NCBI GenBank assembly: GCA_034431935.1
Contig: DAOUCU010000087.1
Location: forward strand, 1-5,297
Origin: JBFMDU01 sp034431935
GTDB taxonomy: Bacteria > Chloroflexota > Dehalococcoidia > GIF9 > JBFMDU01
Direction: 5' to 3'
Length of the DNA stretch: 5,297 nt
Translations under genes and position numbers: made by a program
In this document: in pieces, positions 1 through 5,166 of the stretch
How the letters are laid out: each line of letters opens with the position of its first letter
Position numbering within the stretch: the first letter of the stretch is position 1
The notes under the pieces: generated by a model
The model's input: only the letters and a program-made list of their open reading frames with translations
Database searches by the model: none
What the model was told of the DNA's origin: nothing

Positions 1-150
1 GTTGTCCACCTTGTGGGCCATGAGCACAGCAGAAACTGCCCCATTGTGCCAACGGTTTGTAGCAGCTTCACCCTCTTGACTGTCCACGATAACTTCTTTA
101 CTGGCTGGTGGCTCCGGCTGATTCGATTCTCGAGAGGAGCGTAAGGCCAT
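1..150 (-). CDS. Possible partial CDS of unknown function, runs off left edge
   Basis: A minus-strand frame opens with ATG at 148-150 and stays open for 50 codons to the window edge. GGAGG lies about 10 bases upstream of the ATG. The translation begins MALRSSRESNQPEPP and is acidic and proline-rich before a more mixed stretch (TNRWHNGAVSAVLMAHK). I do not recognise a family. A second minus-strand frame and one plus-strand frame are also open over most of this stretch, so openness alone is weak evidence. The ribosome-binding site overlaps the end of the transposase remnant, which could mean a chance start. It could equally be the N-terminus of a real gene next to the insertion remnant, or unrelated decayed sequence. 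Confidence 0.3.
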   Translation of the reverse strand, partial: MALRSSRESNQPEPPASKEVIVDSQEGEAATNRWHNGAVSAVLMAHKVDN

Positions 151-151
151 G

Positions 152-490
152 TTACCGTTGCCTCCACCGGTTGGAAACAAGGTCGATCCATTCCGCAAAC
201 CACAACAAATTTTCCTTAATCCTTTTGATAACCCTCTCCCTATTGTTGTTGCCCCTGGGGCCGTTGTAGCGAGTGAAGCGCTGCCTCATGCCCCTTTCCC
301 GACACGCCTTTATGAAACTCAGCGATGTTGACTGGCTACCATTATCCGACATCAGCCGCGATAGTATGGCCAGCTCGCTCATCACCTGAGACAATCTAAA
401 TACAGCGGATTGTTGGTGACTAAAAGGTAAGCCTGAATGCCAGCGTAAAAGTTCTACCTATGGTCACCTGTTCCCCACCAGTATATCTCC
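152..490 (-). pseudogene. Remnant of IS3-type DDE transposase (integrase core)
   Basis: The minus strand between 394 and 152 reads as the C-terminal part of an rve integrase core as in IS3-family OrfB proteins. It contains SDNGSQSTSLSFIKAC, then FTRYNGPRGNNNRERVIK, then IKENLLWFAEW. In intact relatives these are SDNGxQPTSxxFMxxC, FTSYNNPKGNADTERxxR and LKEExxWLxEW. The second catalytic Asp (codon near 344-346) and the catalytic Glu (near 236-238) are present. The frame continues upstream to an in-frame TAG at 458-460. In another frame beyond it, about 463-490, is a short YWWGTGDHR-like stretch that may correspond to the YWGTDMT segment holding the first catalytic Asp, here degraded. The reading stops at a TAA (152-154) soon after the EW motif, losing the usual C-terminal WxxxYN region. 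The element is therefore truncated at both ends with frameshift, internal loss and stop, and should be inactive. The IS3-type call is confident; the exact boundaries are not. Confidence 0.75.
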
Positions 491-562
491 GCGTGCTGTG
501 CTCACTTCATGCCCGTTTGTTTCCGTCCCGGGCTTTCATCCCGGTTGTCGCAGGATTAATCT
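395..562. other. Non-coding stretch with decayed sequence
   Basis: Between the best-preserved transposase remnant and the stop of the surface-protein gene I see no intact gene. The left part is the decayed upstream end of the transposase. The right part holds only a short GC-rich hairpin (528-544). Bases 1-562 look less GC-rich than the gene-dense part of the window, consistent with decayed mobile DNA. Confidence 0.5.
528..544 (-). terminator. Weak GC hairpin after the surface-protein gene
   Basis: CCGGG (528-532) and CCCGG (540-544) can pair around a 7-base loop, about 20 bases past the stop codon of the surface-protein gene on the minus strand. The stem is only 5 bp and no run of T follows on either strand, so this is at best a weak termination or mRNA-stabilising structure. 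Confidence 0.2.
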
Positions 563-1774
563 CTATACCCGGTACATCCGCATGGTGATGAAACGCTTGA
601 GGATGAAGTAGAGGACAGCTATCAGAGCTAATGCACCCACAACAATCAGGGCAATCTGCCACGCCTGCAGTCCCCGGGAAGGTGGTTGCTGACCCGCGGC
701 TGGTGGTGTGGTCGCTGGTGTTGGTGCCGGCTGCGATGGCGTGCCCGGTGGTGCAGGTGTTGGCGCATTCAGGTCTACGAAGCTCGCCGTAATTGTCTTA
801 TTGCCGTTGATGGTGATGGTCGTAGTGGGGGAGCTGGGGTTAGCCACCTCGCCGCTCCAGTTAGAAAAGCGCCATCCGGGCGCCGCCGTTGCCTTAAGCT
901 CAATAGTAGTGCCTGCCGGCTGTGAGTAACTCCCGACTGGCGGGCTTACCGTGCCCTGGCCGCTTACCAGTATGGTCAGGCTGTATGTGGCGGGAGCCGT
1001 GGAAAAGTTAGCGGTTACTGACTTGCTGGCGTTCATGGTCACCTGGGTAGTCGGGGAGGTAGGATTAGAGACATCGCCTGTCCATCCGGTGAACTGGCCG
1101 CCTGCCGATGGGGTAGCTGTCAGGTTCACAACGGCGCCTGCCGGGTGGCTGTAAGTACCAGGTGCCGGGCTGACGGTGCCGCTGCCGCTGACGGCGATGG
1201 TCAGCGAATAGCTGGTTGGACCAGGCGCACCGGATGCCGTGGTGGTGGTTGGCTTGGTCACCAGTACCTGGCCGGTTAACGCGCTCGCTGGTACCGGGAT
1301 GGAATTATTGTCTCGAAGGTCAAGGATGTTGATGATCAGTGCGCCGGGACCAGCGCTGGCAGTGAGACCGGTGATGGTGAGCGTTGCTACCGTGGCGCTG
1401 GATACCAGATAGTTGGCACTTCCTGTTCCTCGCAGGGTGGCCCTTCCTGTTACATTGTTGGGGGTCCCGGCTGAAATTGCCCAGCCGCTTATGCTCACCC
1501 CGGTTATAGCGTCAATCTGAAAGACGTCACGGTTCCAGATGAGCTCGAAGGAGAAAGTGGCGATGCCGTTGCCGGCACCGAGGTTGGGTATATTTCTTAT
1601 CGCAATCGGTACGTCGCTTCTTGTCTCGTTTTCAGCAATGACAACCGGTGTTCCCGAATTAATTTCCACGGTTGTTCCGTCGGCAAGTACCGGCGGGGCG
1701 TGGTAAGCCGATGCCAGGCATATCAAAAGCGATAGGGACAGCATTACGCAGTACCATCTCGTCCTTTTCATCAT
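563..1774 (-). CDS. Secreted, membrane-anchored cohesin-like protein with two InlB-type repeats
   Basis: A 403-residue exported protein. Residues 1-31 form a signal peptide: a KR basic start, the hydrophobic core VMLSLSLLICLASA, and likely cleavage after VLA-DG. Residues about 32-173 resemble a cohesin-type beta-sandwich, including NIPNLGAGNGIATFSFELIWNRDVFQI and a hydrophobic strand pattern ending TGQVLVTK. A Thr-rich linker leads to two 70-residue repeats (189-258 and 264-333) of the Listeria-Bacteroides/InlB B-repeat type (GTVSP, PAG, W-x-G, SPTT, ITASF). A Pro/Thr-rich linker (334-369) precedes one transmembrane helix (about 371-391) and a short basic tail KRFITMRMYRV. It should therefore project outside the cell with the tail in the cytoplasm. 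Cohesin-like domains bind proteins or carbohydrates, but the ligand here is unknown. There are two adjacent ATG codons (1772-1774, 1769-1771), with GGAGGT 5 bases before the first. Its own -10 and a 217-base gap separate it from the upstream AOR gene. The architecture is common in Chloroflexota and in some archaea. Confidence 0.88.
   Translation of the reverse strand: MMKRTRWYCVMLSLSLLICLASAYHAPPVLADGTTVEINSGTPVVIAENETRSDVPIAIRNIPNLGAGNGIATFSFELIWNRDVFQIDAITGVSISGWAISAGTPNNVTGRATLRGTGSANYLVSSATVATLTITGLTASAGPGALIINILDLRDNNSIPVPASALTGQVLVTKPTTTTASGAPGPTSYSLTIAVSGSGTVSPAPGTYSHPAGAVVNLTATPSAGGQFTGWTGDVSNPTSPTTQVTMNASKSVTANFSTAPATYSLTILVSGQGTVSPPVGSYSQPAGTTIELKATAAPGWRFSNWSGEVANPSSPTTTITINGNKTITASFVDLNAPTPAPPGTPSQPAPTPATTPPAAGQQPPSRGLQAWQIALIVVGALALIAVLYFILKRFITMRMYRV
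776..985 (-). repeat. Second InlB-type protein repeat
   Basis: Residues 264-333 of the surface protein, in tandem with the copy at 1001-1210. By hand alignment 39 of 70 residues are identical with no gaps, including YSLTI, GTVSP, PAG, NP and SPTT. The DNA copies are clearly diverged, so this is an old domain duplication kept at protein level. Confidence 0.8.
1001..1210 (-). repeat. First InlB-type protein repeat
   Basis: Residues 189-258 of the surface protein, the N-terminal of two equal-length 70-residue repeats separated by a five-residue linker (TAPAT). It carries the family hallmarks GSGTVSPAPG, PAG, F-TGWTGD and SPTTQVTM, ending in VTANF. Confidence 0.8.
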
Positions 1775-1779
1775 ATTTG

Positions 1780-1797
1780 ACCTCCGCTGACATTATA
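1780..1797 (-). promoter_or_regulatory. -10 element and ribosome-binding site of the surface-protein gene
   Basis: On the minus strand, TATAAT (1792-1797) lies just upstream of GGAGGT (1780-1785), which is 5 bases before the ATG. No good -35 is seen at 16-18 bp. Transcription from this -10 would begin almost at the Shine-Dalgarno, giving a very short leader. The element suggests independent transcription from the upstream AOR operon. Confidence 0.5.
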
Positions 1798-1927
1798 GCG
1801 TAAATCTGCAGTGGTAAGGATGACTGGAGCATTTCTGAGCTCGTGGTTTCACCTTAGCACAATGACCGCATCCCTGCGCTGTCTTTTTAGCTAAACGTTG
1901 GTCCTGATGGCAAGGTTCTGGTCGAAT

Positions 1928-1942
1928 GGCGGTGAAGCCGCC
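1928..1942 (-). terminator. Small hairpin downstream of the AOR gene
   Basis: GGCGG (1928-1932) and CCGCC (1938-1942) pair around TGAAG, about 50 bases past the AOR stop codon. No T run follows on the minus strand, so intrinsic termination is doubtful; read-through into the surface-protein gene is possible. Confidence 0.2.
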
Positions 1943-1991
1943 TGTTGAGGCTGTTTGTCTGTGTGAATCTGCCCGGGTGTTTGGGGAGTCC

Positions 1992-3941
1992 TCACACGTG
2001 AGCCGTGGTCGGCTGGGGCAATATGCCCCGCCTGGCCAGATCGGCGGCAACATAGTCCAGTCCCACCTCGTTCAGTTTATCTGCCCGTGGTATGCCGGTT
2101 TCCAGGTCACAGCCGCGAAGCTCATAGTACATGTCGAGGAGCTTTCCGTAGTCCTCAGCGCTCATTTTTAGCCTGGCGTAGTCGAAGCGGGGGTGTGGCC
2201 TGCCGAACTTCTTGAGGTACCACAGGGCAAAGGGGTAGTCGTCGATGCGGCGGATGCCCTCGCGGGCGTTGAAGGCACGCTCCAGGAGCATCTCACGCTC
2301 GGCGGCTCGGGTGCAGTCGGCGGGACTGAACTCAATACCGGTGGCGGCGGTAAGCAGGCGGGCGAAGTCCGGTATGTCGATTCCCTTGACGAGCAGGACC
2401 TCGCGTGCAGCGAACTTGCAGGTGCCGGTCATGTCGGCCATGGCAAAGTAGTTTTCGCATTCCCAGACGCGGAGGGCGTACTTGCGCTGGGGGGTGTAGG
2501 ACGTGTCAGTGAACATGGTCGGGTCGCCGTACTTTTCCCGCCCGAGCTTCTCCAGGATCTCGTTGGTCATTTCCGGCTGGCGGTTGGGCGTTTCAATGCC
2601 GGGACTGCCGGTGAGGTGGTCGTGGCCGCGGGTGGCGACGGCGTGGGCTAAAGTTGTCTTGACCGAGGACATGAAGCCGGTGTAAGGGGAAGGGTACCCT
2701 TTACGGTGGCTGATATAGTTTTCGGAGCCGCGGCCGAGCTTTTCTGCGGCTCTTACCGGGTACATATCAAGTATTTCGCCGAAGCCCTCTTTTCTGATTA
2801 TCCTGTCGATCATCTTAAGCACGGCCTCCTCGTTGCCCGGGGTCAGCTCGAGGCCGTCGGTGTCGGCTCTGGTGATGATGCCGTCCCGGTACAAAGACAT
2901 GGCCCATTGGATGGCGGCGCCGGGGTGCATGGTGTCCAGCCCCATCCTGTTGCACAGGTTGTTGTAGTAAGTCATGAAATCGGCGCCAACGCCGAGGTCG
3001 AAGCCGACAAGCTGGGTATTGCCCTCAAGTCCTTCTCCCTGGGTGCCGGCATATTTCCCCGACTTCACTTTGAGCCAGTGACTGCAGTGCAGGGCGCATC
3101 CGGAGCAGGAGATGTTCTTATGGTAGAGCTTTTCGAAAGCCTGCGATGAAAGCTCCGGCTTGATGCCGCCCATGCTCTTCATAACGGTGTCGCCGACCCA
3201 GGTGTTGGTGCCGTAGCGGCAGTGGCTGGCATACATCGGGTCTTCCTTGAATCTTTCCCAGAGCTCTGTTGCCAGCGCCACCATTTCTTTAGGTCGGGCA
3301 ATTCTGACGCCTCTGGTGCCGCGGACGGCGACGGCTTTTAGCCGTTTGGCGCCCCAGATAGCGGCCAGACTGCACTTGCCGCAGGCACGGGCAAGGTCGC
3401 CGATGATGGCCGAGGAATAGCACATATTCTCACCGGCTGGCCCGATCTTAAGGGCCTTAATGTCATGGTCTTTGTTCTCATGCCGAAGGATACGTTCGGT
3501 TTCCCAGGTGTCCTTGCCCCAGAGATGGGAAGCGTCGCGGAGCTCGAAGTGGTCGTCCTTAATCCAGAGATAGACCGGCCTGGGAGACTGGCCTCTGACA
3601 ATAATGAGGTCGTAGCCGGCCCACTTGAGTTCCGGGCCGAAGAAGCCGCCGAGGTTGCTCCTGAGGAAAATGCCGGTCAGGGGCGACTTGGCCACGAGGT
3701 CGGCGCGGCCGGCGGCCGGGGATAAAGTACCGCAGAGCGGTCCCTGACCGATGGTGAAGACGCTTTCCGGCGACAGCGGGTCGACGTCGGGGCCGACGTT
3801 GTCGTAGAGGGTTTTGGTGCCGAAACCAAGCCCCCCGATGTGTTTTATGGCCATCTCGCGAGAGAGAGGCTGTCTCTCAATTTTGCCGCTGGTCAGGTCG
3901 ACGTCGAGGATAGCGCCTGCCCAGCCATTGAACTCGGTCAT
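1992..3941 (-). CDS. AOR-family tungsten/molybdenum-pterin oxidoreductase, catalytic subunit
   Basis: A 649-residue, full-length member of the aldehyde:ferredoxin oxidoreductase family, cytoplasmic (no signal). The N-terminal pterin-binding domain (about 5-210) shows GGLGFGTKTLY, DPLSPES, GPLCGTLSP, AGRAD, SPLTG, SNLGG, ELKWAGYD and KIGPAGEN. The [4Fe-4S] site is C279-x2-C282-x3-C286, with the fourth ligand C508 in D503-MTG-TC. The first pterin loop reads NRMGLD (331-336), and E306 and H442 (RGHDH) are candidate active-site residues. Family enzymes oxidise aldehydes or reduce acids, and BamB-type members act in benzoyl-CoA reduction; the substrate here cannot be told. The usual GRGGxG stretch after the first domain is replaced by ACGKCSLAAIWGAK (186-199). 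AAGGAGA sits 6 bases before the ATG. It follows the four-cluster Fe-S gene by 54 bases, matching AorA-AorB, BamC-BamB and YdhY-YdhV pairs, so it is probably the second gene of one operon. Confidence 0.92.
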   Translation of the reverse strand: MTEFNGWAGAILDVDLTSGKIERQPLSREMAIKHIGGLGFGTKTLYDNVGPDVDPLSPESVFTIGQGPLCGTLSPAAGRADLVAKSPLTGIFLRSNLGGFFGPELKWAGYDLIIVRGQSPRPVYLWIKDDHFELRDASHLWGKDTWETERILRHENKDHDIKALKIGPAGENMCYSSAIIGDLARACGKCSLAAIWGAKRLKAVAVRGTRGVRIARPKEMVALATELWERFKEDPMYASHCRYGTNTWVGDTVMKSMGGIKPELSSQAFEKLYHKNISCSGCALHCSHWLKVKSGKYAGTQGEGLEGNTQLVGFDLGVGADFMTYYNNLCNRMGLDTMHPGAAIQWAMSLYRDGIITRADTDGLELTPGNEEAVLKMIDRIIRKEGFGEILDMYPVRAAEKLGRGSENYISHRKGYPSPYTGFMSSVKTTLAHAVATRGHDHLTGSPGIETPNRQPEMTNEILEKLGREKYGDPTMFTDTSYTPQRKYALRVWECENYFAMADMTGTCKFAAREVLLVKGIDIPDFARLLTAATGIEFSPADCTRAAEREMLLERAFNAREGIRRIDDYPFALWYLKKFGRPHPRFDYARLKMSAEDYGKLLDMYYELRGCDLETGIPRADKLNEVGLDYVAADLARRGILPQPTTAHV

Positions 3942-3958
3942 AAAAGGTCTCCTTATGT

Positions 3959-3970
3959 CTTCCTAGGAAG
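3959..3970. repeat. 12-bp perfect palindrome in the Fe-S/AOR spacer
   Basis: CTTCCTAGGAAG is self-complementary with no loop and sits in the 54-base gap between the two operon genes, just upstream of the AOR ribosome-binding site (3948-3954). It could be a protein-binding site or chance; with no central loop it is a poor RNA hairpin. Confidence 0.4.
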
Positions 3971-3995
3971 CGTTCCAGGAGTGGCGGGCTCCCTA

Positions 3996-4499
3996 TTATT
4001 TTCTGTGCGCTATCAGCACCGCCAGTTCATGCTTCCCTTTCTTCTCCCGCTCGGCCAGCGCCGGGTCGGCCTCGGTGTACTGGAGGCACGCGGTGGGGCA
4101 GAACTCGACGCAAACCGGGTTTCCATGGCACAGGTCGCAGAGTACTTTGATGGTCGAGCTCTGCTTCGGTCCCGGGTTTTCGCGCGGGATGCCGGTCGGC
4201 CCTCCGTAGGGACAGGCCTCGGTGCATTTCTTACAGCCGATACACAGTTCGGCGTTGATGCTGACCAGGCCGGTTTCAGCGTCTTTGGTCATACAGTTTT
4301 TCACCGGGCAGACCGGTATGCATTCGGGCTGGTCGCAGTGGCGGCAGACGGCGGGCATCATGATGCCCTCTTCCTCCACGCGTACTATGTGGATGCGCGC
4401 CCGTGATGGGTTGACCATGCCTGTCTTTTCCAGGGAACAGCGCATGGCGCACAGCTCACAGCCGACGCATTTCTCGTAATCGATGACCAGTCTGTTCAA
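3996..4499 (-). CDS. Four-[4Fe-4S]-cluster ferredoxin-like electron-transfer subunit
   Basis: A 167-residue soluble polyferredoxin of the DmsB/HycB/YdhY/AorA type. Sixteen cysteines form four groups: C11, C14, C17, C21; C52, C55, C60, C64; C86, C89, C92, C96; and C121, C124, C130, C134. This is the standard pattern for four [4Fe-4S] clusters, with each group's last Cys shared with a neighbouring group's cluster. C69 and C138 are extra. There is no signal peptide or membrane segment. It is the first gene of the operon and should carry electrons for the AOR subunit encoded next; the external donor or acceptor is not in the window. The start is TTG at 4497-4499: GGAGG lies 6 bases upstream, and the next in-frame Met (residue 19) would remove the first Cys group. 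A strong promoter lies about 65 bases upstream. The lysine-rich tail is typical of small ferredoxins. Confidence 0.92.
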   Translation of the reverse strand: MNRLVIDYEKCVGCELCAMRCSLEKTGMVNPSRARIHIVRVEEEGIMMPAVCRHCDQPECIPVCPVKNCMTKDAETGLVSINAELCIGCKKCTEACPYGGPTGIPRENPGPKQSSTIKVLCDLCHGNPVCVEFCPTACLQYTEADPALAEREKKGKHELAVLIAHRK

Positions 4500-4505
4500 C
4501 CTAAA

Positions 4506-4510
4506 CCTCC
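4506..4510 (-). promoter_or_regulatory. Ribosome-binding site fixing the TTG start of the Fe-S subunit
   Basis: GGAGG on the minus strand, 6 bases before TTG at 4497-4499. It supports TTG as the true start, because a later Met would cut into the first cluster motif. Confidence 0.75.
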
Positions 4511-4564
4511 GGGATACGGATAGTTCCTGTCGTTTTATGTAAAGTGGGGCAGTGGCATAACGCT

Positions 4565-4593
4565 ATTGTAGGTGTGTCCGGAAGGGGTGTCAA
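4565..4593 (-). promoter_or_regulatory. Sigma70-type promoter of the Fe-S/AOR operon
   Basis: On the minus strand a perfect -35 TTGACA (4588-4593) is separated by 17 bp from TACAAT (4565-4570), five of six matches to TATAAT. Predicted transcription starts near 4558, giving a leader of roughly 58 bases before the TTG start. This is one of the best promoter matches in the window and suggests constitutive or strong housekeeping-sigma expression. Confidence 0.75.
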
Positions 4594-4601
4594 ACCGGGC
4601 C

Positions 4602-4631
4602 TTGCTCTTGCCGCTGTTGCCCGTATATAAT
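4602..4631 (+). promoter_or_regulatory. Promoter of the tRNA gene
   Basis: TATAAT (4626-4631) is a perfect -10, and TTGCTC (4602-4607) is a fair -35 at an 18-bp spacing. Transcription would start near 4638, a few bases before the mature tRNA 5' end at 4645. Its -35 lies only 8 bp from the -35 of the divergent operon promoter. Confidence 0.65.
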
Positions 4632-4644
4632 CATAAGTCCGCGC

Positions 4645-4719
4645 GGCAGCGTAGCTCAGTGGTAGAGCAGGGGACTCATAAGCCCTTGGTCGCTGGTTCA
4701 ATCCCAGCCGCTGCCACCA
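4645..4719 (+). tRNA. tRNA with CAT anticodon (elongator Met or Ile2), CCA encoded
   Basis: A complete 75-base cloverleaf. The acceptor stem GGCAGCG/CGCTGCC is seven perfect pairs. The D arm is GCTC/GAGC with loop AGTGGTA. The anticodon loop CTCATAA carries CAT at 4677-4679. The T arm is GCTGG/CCAGC with loop TTCAATC, the discriminator is A4716, and CCA is encoded at 4717-4719. G1-C72 pairing rules out an initiator tRNA. The anticodon stem GGGGA/GCCCT has one G-U pair at its base and an A-G mismatch next to the loop. The body from the anticodon stem to the T arm resembles E. coli tRNA-Ile2 (the CAT tRNA modified to lysidine by TilS) more than E. coli tRNA-Met, but the acceptor stem differs, so the identity is open. 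It stands alone, divergent from the operon. Confidence 0.93.
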
Positions 4720-4767
4720 CCACTCTTGACAACCCATAGCTTGCCCGGAGCACCCTCACGGATTCTA

Positions 4768-4825
4768 GCCCGTCTGTGGTAGTATTGTTGCGCCCGTCAG
4801 ATTACCGGCAATGAAGGAGACGGGC
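4768..4825 (+). promoter_or_regulatory. Leader with direct and inverted GCCCGTC motifs
   Basis: GCCCGTC occurs at 4768-4774 and 4792-4798, and its complement GACGGGC at 4819-4825, directly upstream of the small membrane protein gene. The single GACGGGC could pair with either copy: 8 bp with the first (GCCCGTCT to AGACGGGC) or 7 bp with the second, so the two foldings exclude each other. The GAAGGAG stretch (4813-4819) lies in or beside the pairing arm. This may control translation, but could be chance. An extended -10-like TGG-TAGTAT lies at 4777-4785. Confidence 0.35.
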
Positions 4826-4833
4826 AGGGTCTT

Positions 4834-5037
4834 ATGAATCTCTCCATCGCCTATATCTATCTGGCGATTGCCACCGGGGCCTTCGGGTCCGTGCTGACCG
4901 TTGCCGTCGTTCTCGGGGCGCGGTATTTTGACCTTGATATTTACAGGAATGTATGGATACTCGCCATACCTCTGGTGCTCTCGCTTATCTTCAACGTGTG
5001 TCTTATCGAGCTGTACCGGAAGTACGGGAGAAAGTAA
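4834..5037 (+). CDS. Small two-helix membrane protein of unknown function
   Basis: A 67-residue protein with two predicted transmembrane segments: about residues 7-29 (YIYLAIATGAFGSVLTVAVV region) and about 41-58 (VWILAIPLVLSLIFNVCL). A short charged loop (ARYFDLDIYRN) separates them, and a basic tail ELYRKYGRK probably lies in the cytoplasm by the positive-inside rule. I do not recognise a family. The hydrophobic pattern and codon-level coherence make it a likely real gene. AGGG lies 4 bases before the ATG, and a stronger GGAG about 14 bases before, so the ribosome-binding site is not ideal. No in-frame alternative start is seen nearby. It stands between the tRNA and a convergent zinc-ribbon gene, so context gives no function. 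Confidence 0.7.
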   Translation: MNLSIAYIYLAIATGAFGSVLTVAVVLGARYFDLDIYRNVWILAIPLVLSLIFNVCLIELYRKYGRK

Positions 5038-5070
5038 ACAATAGAACTCCAGTACGCAAAGACAGCTTTG

Positions 5071-5091
5071 CCATAAGCCCAAGTATTATGG
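5071..5091. repeat. Short inverted repeat CCATAA/TTATGG
   Basis: CCATAA (5071-5076) and TTATGG (5086-5091) flank a 9-base spacer, 34 bases after the small membrane protein stop. The 6-bp AT-rich stem is weak and could be chance. Confidence 0.25.
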
Positions 5092-5107
5092 GTACTGAAG
5101 GTTATCC

Positions 5108-5152
5108 TGTATAGGGACAGGGGCCACTCGCAGTGGCCCCTGTCCCTATACA
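5108..5152. repeat. Perfect 21-bp-stem hairpin between convergent genes
   Basis: Arms 5108-5128 and 5132-5152 are exact reverse complements around a 3-base loop CGC. The core is GGGACAGGGGCCACT. It lies 70 bases past the plus-strand small membrane protein gene and 14 bases past the stop of the minus-strand zinc-ribbon gene. No T run follows on either strand, so it is not a classic intrinsic terminator, though it could stop or protect transcripts from both sides. GGGACAGG-type palindromes are also typical of REP-like repeats spread by REP-associated tyrosine transposases; a single copy here cannot prove that. Confidence 0.85.
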
Positions 5153-5166
5153 TCTCAGTCAACCCC

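Noticed and set aside
686..1154. Plus-strand open frames opposite the surface-protein repeats
   Set aside because: Antisense to a gene with signal peptide, domain repeats and anchor; translations are Trp/Arg/Val-rich low complexity.
776..1210. Possible recent DNA duplication or CRISPR-like repeat
   Set aside because: The repeat is a diverged protein-domain duplication inside one gene, with two 210-base units and no spacers.
1866..1889. CGCA-TCCC-TGCG hairpin followed by a T run on the plus strand
   Set aside because: Only a 4-bp stem, and no plus-strand gene ends here.
1793..2053. Minus-strand 86-codon frame overlapping the AOR 3' end
   Set aside because: It overlaps the AOR C-terminus in another frame, is rich in Pro/Cys/His without motif order, and its stop falls in the surface-protein promoter.
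2193..2651. Long plus-strand open frame opposite the AOR gene
   Set aside because: Shadow of the high-GC AOR coding strand; low-complexity Gly/Val-rich translation with no domain. The same applies to 2706-3149 and 3465-3725 on plus and 3338-3601 on minus.
3840..4406. 188-codon plus-strand open frame across the AOR start and the Fe-S gene
   Set aside because: It spans the ends of two well-supported minus-strand genes and their spacer, and its translation shows no recognisable domain.
4726..4731. TTGACA after the tRNA as a -35 for the small membrane protein
   Set aside because: No -10-like hexamer at 16-18 bp (4749-4754 is AGCACC).
4501..4737. Minus-strand open frame of 78 codons containing RLGLNQRPRAYESPALPLSY
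   Set aside because: It is the antisense of the tRNA gene; this type of peptide is a well-known spurious product of reading tRNA genes backwards.
4765..5162. Minus-strand frames opposite the small membrane protein
   Set aside because: One of them crosses the perfect hairpin, both are antisense to the plus-strand gene with two clear helices, and neither shows a domain.
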